34,004 bases of DNA, from positions 1 to 34,004 of the forward strand of contig JAMLIN010000041.1 in NCBI GenBank assembly GCA_023954135.1. Reading direction: 5' to 3'. Each line of letters begins with the position of its first letter. Within the stretch, counting starts at the first letter, position 1. Below are positions 29,404 through 34,004 of the stretch, piece by piece. Source of the DNA: Burkholderiaceae bacterium (GTDB lineage Bacteria > Pseudomonadota > Gammaproteobacteria > Burkholderiales > Burkholderiaceae_E). The notes beneath the pieces were generated by a model. The model was given only the letters and a program-made list of their open reading frames with translations, was not told the origin of the DNA and made no database searches. Position numbers and translations under genes: made by a program.

Positions 29404-30141
29404 ATGATCGACGGACTGGCAGCGATCGGGCTCGACGACAAGGAGCAGCGTTTCTATCTGGCGGCACTCGAGCTCGGCAGCGCGCCGGTGACCGCGGTGG
29501 CCGGTCGCGCCGGGGTGACGCGCACCAACGGCTACGATCTGCTCGCGCGGCTCGAACGGCGCGGATTGCTGACGCAGGTCGACGGCGCCGGCGGCGCGCG
29601 GCAGGTAGTGCCCGCCGACCCGGAGATCCTGATCCGGGAGTGGGAACGAACCCGATCGATGCTCGACGACGTGGTACCGCAGCTGCGGTCGCTCTTCAAC
29701 CGCAGTCCCCGCAGGCCGCGGGTGCGCTTCCACGAAGGCGCGGAAGGCATCCAGCGCGCGATCTGGGCGACCCTCGAATGCCGCAGCGGCCGCCTGCTGG
29801 GCATCCTGTCGATGCACGAGCTCATGGAAACCCCCGGCCCGCACTGGATGGCCCAGTACATCGCGGAGCGGGTGCGGCGGGGCATCCGGCTCGACGTCGT
29901 GCGATCGCACTCCCGCGAAACGCAGACCATCTGGCCCGGCAGCGCGGACGAACTGCGCGAGCTGCGCTACGCGCCGCCGGGCATCGACCTCGGCATGACC
30001 GCCTACCTCTGCGACGATACCGTGACCTATGTGTCGTCCCGGCGCGAGAACTACGCCCTGACCATCGAGAGTCCCGAGCTTGCCGCGTTGCAGCGGGCGC
30101 TGTTCACCTCGTTGTGGCAGGCCGCTGGCGCGGCACGGTGA
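29404..30141 (+). CDS. TrmB-type transcriptional regulator
   Basis: This is a predicted DNA-binding regulator of 245 residues from ATG 29404-29406. The N-terminal winged helix covers about residues 5-65: GLDDKEQRFYLAALELG, then the recognition region AGRAGVTRTNGYDLLARLER and the wing GLLTQVDGAGGARQVVP. A short helical linker (about 75-100) leads to a C-terminal effector domain (RVRFHEGAEGIQRAIWATLE onwards). This order is typical of the TrmB family. It is divergent from the nitrilase, and three palindromes lie in the 189-base gap, so it probably controls both promoters. The effector may be a nitrile or its acid; this is inference. The 3' end overlaps the SDR gene by 38 bases. Confidence 0.85.
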   Translation: MIDGLAAIGLDDKEQRFYLAALELGSAPVTAVAGRAGVTRTNGYDLLARLERRGLLTQVDGAGGARQVVPADPEILIREWERTRSMLDDVVPQLRSLFNRSPRRPRVRFHEGAEGIQRAIWATLECRSGRLLGILSMHELMETPGPHWMAQYIAERVRRGIRLDVVRSHSRETQTIWPGSADELRELRYAPPGIDLGMTAYLCDDTVTYVSSRRENYALTIESPELAALQRALFTSLWQAAGAAR

Positions 30142-30892
30142 GATCGTCCGCACCGCTGTAGATGCGGTTCCAGGTGGGGCTGATCACGAGCTCGTTGATG
30201 CAGGCTCGCGGCGGCATCGAAACCGCGAACATCAGGGCAGCGGCGACGTCCTCGGGAACCAGCATCCGCGCGATGTCCTCGTCGGGCGGCGGCTTGGGGC
30301 GCGACTTCAGGATCGGGGTCGCGACCTCGCCCGGGCAGAGCAGGGTGGCGCGGATGCCGTTGCGGCCCTCCTGATCGTTGATGCTCTCGACCAGCGGCGC
30401 GAGGCCGAACTTGGTCGCGCCGTAGGCCGCGCCGGTGAAGCCGGTGTAGCGCCAGCCCGCCCAGGACGACACCACCACGATCGCACCGGCGCCGGCCTCG
30501 CGCATGGCCGGCAGCACCGCGGCGACGCAGAAGGCGACGCCGTTGAGATTGACCGCGCTCACCCGCGCGAAGGCCTCGGCGGTGAGGTCGCGCCAGTAGC
30601 GGTTCGGCGCGTTGAGGCCGGCCGAGCAGACCAGCAGGTCGAGCCGGCCGAAGTCGTCGAGAATGCGCACGGCGGCCGTCGCCACCGCCGCCGCGTCGGC
30701 CACGTCGACGGCAAGCGCATGGATATCGATCTCGTCGGCGGCGAGATCAGCGCGCGCCTCGGCGAGGACGGTCTCGCGCCTGCCCGAGATCACCACGGTG
30801 TAGCCGGCCTTGCCGAGCTCGCGGGCGCAGGAGCGCCCGATGCCGGTGGCGCCGCCGGTGACCCACGCAACCGGTCTGCCTTCCCTGTCCAT
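30104..30892 (-). CDS. Short-chain dehydrogenase/reductase (SDR)
   Basis: This is an NAD(P)-dependent classical SDR oxidoreductase of 262 residues. The start ATG 30890-30892 has GGGAG about 8 bases upstream. The Rossmann glycine motif TGGATGIG is at residues 12-19. The usual NAG is SAG here (90-92). Catalytic residues are Asn115 (NLNG), Ser143 (VVSSWAGW), Tyr157 and Lys161 (YGATK). CPGEVATPI near residue 188 is the conserved post-catalytic segment. The substrate is unknown. The start lies 29 bases after the patatin-like gene stop, so both are probably cotranscribed. The last 38 bases overlap the end of the TrmB gene on the opposite strand. Confidence 0.88.
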   Translation of the reverse strand: MDREGRPVAWVTGGATGIGRSCARELGKAGYTVVISGRRETVLAEARADLAADEIDIHALAVDVADAAAVATAAVRILDDFGRLDLLVCSAGLNAPNRYWRDLTAEAFARVSAVNLNGVAFCVAAVLPAMREAGAGAIVVVSSWAGWRYTGFTGAAYGATKFGLAPLVESINDQEGRNGIRATLLCPGEVATPILKSRPKPPPDEDIARMLVPEDVAAALMFAVSMPPRACINELVISPTWNRIYSGADDLTVPRQRPATTR

Positions 30893-30921
30893 CTCGATCT
30901 CCCGTCGTTCGTTCAGGATGC

Positions 30922-31800
30922 TCAGGCCGCGACCGGACTGGCCACGACCGGGATGAATCGTCCACGGCCGATCGCCGCCACCGCGCGCTCGCCGTCCTTG
31001 CGCCCGAACCGGTACACCGCTTCGTAGAGCGCCGGCGCGGTGTAGTCCCAGCGCGAGATCGGGATCGGCCGCGAAGGCTGCACATAGGTCCGCGTGCCTA
31101 GCATGAAGATCGGCGCCCGCCCCGGATAGCAACGTGAAGTCAGCACCAGGGTGGAGCGGTCGGCCGCGACCGCGTCGACCGGCACATTGTCGACCAGGCC
31201 CCCGTCGACGGTCGCCTCGCCGTCGAGATACTGGAGCGAGGTGAAGGGCGGGGTGCAGCTCGAGGCGAGGATCAGCGCCACCAGCGATTCGATGTCGGGG
31301 CATTCGGCGACCCGGCCGATGTAACGGGTGAAGCCGAGCCGACGGCCCCAGTCCGGATGCAGCGGCTTCACCAGGCTTCGCTCCAGCGAATAGGCCAGCA
31401 CACCGAACGCCACGGCGCTGCGCGGCCCCATCCATTCCGGCGGCCGGGCACAGGCGATGCGGATGTCGATGCCGCTCCCGCGCAAGCGCTCGAAGCGGGA
31501 ACCACCGAGCAGGGCGTGCAGTGCCCGACGATAGATCGCCTCGTGCGGGAAGACCCGCTTGCCGCGACGAAGGAGGTTGCCGAGGTAGACGTTGCGCGGC
31601 GAGCCGGCAAGCGTTTCGCGATAGTAGGCAAGACCGTTGCGCGAGTCGTTCGCCAGCAGCATGCAGGCCGTGGCGGCGCCCGCCGACACCGCGCCGACGA
31701 CCTTGGGCGCCAGCCCCGTGGCCGGCGCGAAGACGTCCCAGAAACCCGCCTGCCACCAGCAGCGCTGCCCGCCGCCGGCAAACACGACCTGTTCGAACAT
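30922..31800 (-). CDS. Patatin-like phospholipase
   Basis: This is a predicted acyl hydrolase with a Ser-Asp dyad, 292 residues. The oxyanion loop is GGGQR (residues 9-13). The nucleophile is Ser39 in VGAVSAGAA. The usual GXSXG motif is altered to AVSAG, because the glycine two places before the serine is alanine. The partner aspartate is in TVDGGLVDNVP (DGG motif). No signal peptide is evident, so it is probably cytoplasmic. The stop is 29 bases before the SDR start. The frame continues into the SDR if the stop is ignored, so the two are separate genes on one strand. Confidence 0.83.
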   Translation of the reverse strand: MFEQVVFAGGGQRCWWQAGFWDVFAPATGLAPKVVGAVSAGAATACMLLANDSRNGLAYYRETLAGSPRNVYLGNLLRRGKRVFPHEAIYRRALHALLGGSRFERLRGSGIDIRIACARPPEWMGPRSAVAFGVLAYSLERSLVKPLHPDWGRRLGFTRYIGRVAECPDIESLVALILASSCTPPFTSLQYLDGEATVDGGLVDNVPVDAVAADRSTLVLTSRCYPGRAPIFMLGTRTYVQPSRPIPISRWDYTAPALYEAVYRFGRKDGERAVAAIGRGRFIPVVASPVAA

Positions 31801-31838
31801 GCGTGCGAACCCCTTGCGGGTCTCCCCCCTCGACCCTC

Positions 31839-31844
31839 ATTCTA
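31839..31844 (-). promoter_or_regulatory. Candidate -10 box for the patatin-SDR unit
   Basis: On the minus strand this reads TAGAAT (5 of 6 to consensus), about 40 bases before the patatin start. No good -35 hexamer is seen. It lies in the short gap divergent to the asparaginase gene. Confidence 0.3.
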
Positions 31845-31879
31845 GCGAGCGGATCGTCCTGCCATGCGATGATTCGGAA

Positions 31880-32404
31880 ATGAGCCTGCGACTGATAGCC
31901 CTCGGGGGGACCTTCGACAAGGTCTACGACCCCCGTACCGGCAAACTCGACTTCGGCCGGACCTGCCTGCCCGAGATGCTCGAGACCGCCCGCATCGACC
32001 CGATGCCGCCGATCTCCTCCCTGATGCTGGTCGACAGCCTCGACATGGGCGACCACCATCGCCAGATGGTGGTCGCGGCCTGCCGGAACTGCAGCGAGGA
32101 AGCCCTCGTCCTCGTCCACGGCACCGACACCATGACCGATACCGCCGCCGCGATCGCCGCCGCCGGCCTCGAGAAATGCATCGTGCTGACCGGCGCGATG
32201 GTCCCGGCGCGCTTCGGCAACTCGGACGCCCCGTTCAACCTCGGCTTCGCGGCGGCCGCCGCGCTGCTCCTGCCGCATGGCGTCTGGATCGCGATCGGCG
32301 GCGCGATCCATGCCTGGGACGAGGTCCGCAAGAACCGTGACCGCGCCCGCTTCGAGCGGATCGATCCGCCGGCGAACGACTCGCCATCTCCAGATCCCCG
32401 GTAG
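31880..32404 (+). CDS. Short, single-domain L-asparaginase-like protein
   Basis: The protein corresponds to the N-terminal domain of type I/II asparaginases and has only 174 residues, about half the usual length. The nucleophile threonine is Thr11 in IALGGTFDK. The second conserved site, VHGTDTMTDTA, gives Thr82 and Asp83. VDSLDMGD near 51-58 and LTGAMVPARFGNSD near 103-116 match the classical fold. It ends naturally, with a proline-rich tail, and no remnant of the C-terminal domain follows. Short asparaginases such as that of Rhodospirillum rubrum (172 residues) are known to be active, so I do not call it a pseudogene. The true amide substrate is uncertain. Confidence 0.82.
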   Translation: MSLRLIALGGTFDKVYDPRTGKLDFGRTCLPEMLETARIDPMPPISSLMLVDSLDMGDHHRQMVVAACRNCSEEALVLVHGTDTMTDTAAAIAAAGLEKCIVLTGAMVPARFGNSDAPFNLGFAAAAALLLPHGVWIAIGGAIHAWDEVRKNRDRARFERIDPPANDSPSPDPR

Positions 32405-32450
32405 GAACGCGACGGACATCGCGGCGCCAGCCGGTCTCTCCCGGAAGCCA

Positions 32451-32491
32451 TGGCGCATCGACGCTAGAATCACGGGTTGGCGCATCGACGC
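32451..32491. repeat. Pair of 14-base direct repeats upstream of the MBL-fold gene
   Basis: TGGCGCATCGACGC occurs at 32451-32464 and again at 32478-32491, starts 27 bases apart. Between them lies TAGAAT (32465-32470), a possible -10 box. The repeat may be an activator or repressor site or a small duplication. Confidence 0.5.
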
Positions 32492-32537
32492 CGGGACGTG
32501 GCCGTGCCACCAACGCCCCTGGAGACCCTCGTATCCC

Positions 32538-33446
32538 ATGAGCAGTCAGCCCACGGCCGAGTTCGGCCCCGTCACCGTGTTCTTCGGCGAGAAGACCGGC
32601 AAGTATCCCGACGGCAACCAGGTCATCGTCGCCGGTGGCGACATGCGGGTCGCCTTCGACACTCCGCCGGTCGCCAACCGGATCGGCCCGGCCTTCGACG
32701 AGGTCGACATGGTGATCCTCGGCCACGTCCACGAGGACCACATGGCCGGCCTGCACCGGGTGCCCCATGCGCCGGTCCATGTCCACGAGGACGACGTCGC
32801 CGCGGCGCGCAGCTGGGAGGGCCTGTCCGCCCACTTCGGCTACGACCCCGCCGCGCTGGAAGCGTTCCGCGAGAAGATCGAGCGCGAGTTCAACTACGTG
32901 CCGCGTCCCGACGCGATCCCCTATCGCGACGGTGCGCGCTGGGATCTCGGCGGCGGCGTTTCGGTCGAGGCGATCCACATGCCGGGCCATACCCGCGGCC
33001 ACTGCGTGCTGCTGGTCCAGCCGGGCGGCATCGCCTTCATCGGCGACATCGACCTCACCGGCTTCGGGCCCTACTACGGCGATGCGACCTCCGACCTCGG
33101 CGCCTTTCGCCGCTCGATCGAACGGCTGCCCTCCATCCCGGCGAAAGTGTGGATCACATCGCACCATCGCGGCGTGTATACCGACCGGGACCGGATGCTG
33201 GCCGATCTCCAGGCCTACGCATCGAAGCTCGATGCGCGCGAGGAGAAGATCCTGGGGCTGCTCGCGCAAGCGCCGCGCCGGCTCGCCGACATGGTCGGCG
33301 TCGGCCTGGTCTATCCGGTCGATTACCAGAGCCCCATGTCCGGCCTCATCGAAGCCCGTACCGTCGAGCGGCATCTCGACGAGCTGCTCGCCGCCGGCCG
33401 CGTCGCATGCGGCGGCGACGGCGCCTGGCGCATCTCCGGCCACTGA
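32538..33446 (+). CDS. Metallo-beta-lactamase-fold hydrolase
   Basis: This is a predicted metal-dependent hydrolase of 302 residues from ATG 32538. The metal motif HXHXDH is GHVHEDHMAGL (His63, His65, Asp67, His68). Further ligands appear in MPGHTRGHC, FIGDIDLTG and TSHHRGVY. The C-terminal 70 residues (REEKILGLLAQAPRRLADMV onwards) look like a small winged-helix or LACTB2-like tail. The role could be a lactonase, thioesterase or glyoxalase-II-like enzyme. The next gene starts 32 bases downstream, so they are probably cotranscribed. Confidence 0.85.
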   Translation: MSSQPTAEFGPVTVFFGEKTGKYPDGNQVIVAGGDMRVAFDTPPVANRIGPAFDEVDMVILGHVHEDHMAGLHRVPHAPVHVHEDDVAAARSWEGLSAHFGYDPAALEAFREKIEREFNYVPRPDAIPYRDGARWDLGGGVSVEAIHMPGHTRGHCVLLVQPGGIAFIGDIDLTGFGPYYGDATSDLGAFRRSIERLPSIPAKVWITSHHRGVYTDRDRMLADLQAYASKLDAREEKILGLLAQAPRRLADMVGVGLVYPVDYQSPMSGLIEARTVERHLDELLAAGRVACGGDGAWRISGH

Positions 33447-33478
33447 GCACCCGGCATAGCCTCCGAGCGGAGCCATCG

Positions 33479-34004
33479 ATGAGCCAGCCCCTGCTGTTCA
33501 CCCCGATCGCGCTGCGCGAGCTGACCTTCAAGAACCGGGTCGTGATCGCGCCGATGCACCAGTACGCCGGGAAGGACGGCTTCGCGACCGACTGGCACCT
33601 GATGAACGCCGGCCGCTATGCCGCCGGCGGCGCCGGGCTGGTCTGCATCGAATCGACCAAGGTCTCGCGCGAGGGCTGCGGCACCCTCGGCGATCTCGGC
33701 CTCTGGCGCGACGAGCACGTCGACGGCCTGCGGCGCGTGCGCGAGCTGGTCCACCACTGCGGCGCCAAGGCCGGCATCCAGCTCGGCCATTCGGGCCGCA
33801 AGGCGCGCATCCAGCGTCCCTGGGAAGGCGGGAAGCCGTTGACGATCGACGACGTCGATCCGGTGGCCGACGACTGGGCGGGTTGGGAGCTCGTCGGACC
33901 CTCGGCGATCGCGGCGGACGCGCGATCGCCGGTGCCGCGGGCGCTGACGAAGGCCGAGATCCACCGCCTCGTCGAAGCCTGGGGCGCCGCCGCCCGGCGG
34001 GCCG
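33479..34004 (+). CDS. NADH:flavin oxidoreductase (Old Yellow Enzyme family), 5' part
   Basis: The ATG at 33479-33481 opens a frame that continues past the right edge; 175 residues are visible. The FMN-binding barrel start is MSQPLLFTPIALRELTFKNR, followed by VVIAPMHQYAGKDG, GRYAAGGAGLVCIE and IQLGHSGRKA, all typical of OYE-type ene-reductases and 2,4-dienoyl-CoA reductase relatives. In YqjM/XenA-class enzymes the position after PM is a redox-tuning cysteine (PMCQY), but here it is His27. The preceding AGCGGAGCC gives a modest ribosome site. The substrate is unknown. Confidence 0.9.
   Translation, partial: MSQPLLFTPIALRELTFKNRVVIAPMHQYAGKDGFATDWHLMNAGRYAAGGAGLVCIESTKVSREGCGTLGDLGLWRDEHVDGLRRVRELVHHCGAKAGIQLGHSGRKARIQRPWEGGKPLTIDDVDPVADDWAGWELVGPSAIAADARSPVPRALTKAEIHRLVEAWGAAARRA

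Noticed and set aside
31880-32404. Asparaginase as a truncated pseudogene
   Set aside because: The catalytic residues are intact, the end is clean and functional short asparaginases are known; no C-terminal remnant follows.
30104-32539. A single minus-strand open frame of 811 codons ending in the SDR stop
   Set aside because: Only the last 262 residues are a protein family (SDR). The earlier part is out of frame with the patatin gene and antisense to the asparaginase, so it is run-through of an open frame.

Overview
The window is high-GC bacterial chromosome with no mobile element, CRISPR array or RNA gene that I can see. The order mnmG-rsmG-parA-parB-atpI-atpB-atpE-atpF-atpH-atpA-atpG-atpD, all on the minus strand, is the classic origin-proximal arrangement of Proteobacteria. 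Together with a GTP-type PEP carboxykinase, orphan egtB and nitrilase genes and the very high GC, it suggests a betaproteobacterium, probably of Burkholderiales type. That placement is inference.

Region 1 (1-10.6 kb) is housekeeping. It holds the F1Fo ATP synthase operon (atpD runs off the left edge), then the chromosome partition genes parB and parA, then the translation genes rsmG (16S rRNA m7G methyltransferase) and mnmG (tRNA wobble-uridine modification). Upstream of mnmG lie two parS centromere sites, one a perfect 16-mer and one with 15 of 16 matches. They fit the neighbouring ParAB and mark the origin-proximal domain.

Region 2 (10.6-18.3 kb) looks like an accessory catabolic block. 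A GMC-family flavin alcohol dehydrogenase has a palindrome directly upstream of its -10 box. It is followed by a GabD-like succinate-semialdehyde dehydrogenase. Divergent from these is a compact run: an M20 N-carbamoylase/hydantoinase-type amidohydrolase overlapping a pdxA-family dehydrogenase by ATGA, then an MFS transporter and an unknown membrane protein.

Region 3 (18.3-27 kb) contains an ergothioneine synthase gene (egtB) without egtD, pckG with a terminator, a fumarylacetoacetase-fold hydratase, a SulP anion transporter, a MOSC protein, a 58-residue membrane peptide and an unrecognised 409-residue protein.

Region 4 (26.8-34 kb) begins with a VapBC toxin-antitoxin pair with its own inverted repeat. 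It continues with an exported PEBP-fold protein and a true nitrilase divergent from a TrmB-type regulator. The gap between the last two has three copies of TGTCGA-N6-TCGACA, one lying exactly over the -35 box of a strong nitrilase promoter. This is the clearest candidate for an undescribed regulatory circuit in the window. Beyond it lie a short-chain dehydrogenase, a patatin-like lipase, a single-domain (short) asparaginase, a metallo-beta-lactamase-fold hydrolase and the start of an Old Yellow Enzyme family reductase that runs off the right edge.

Genes are packed tightly. Three convergent pairs overlap at their 3' ends (by 12, 4 and 38 bases). Long open frames opposite real genes are common at this GC content and were treated as shadows.
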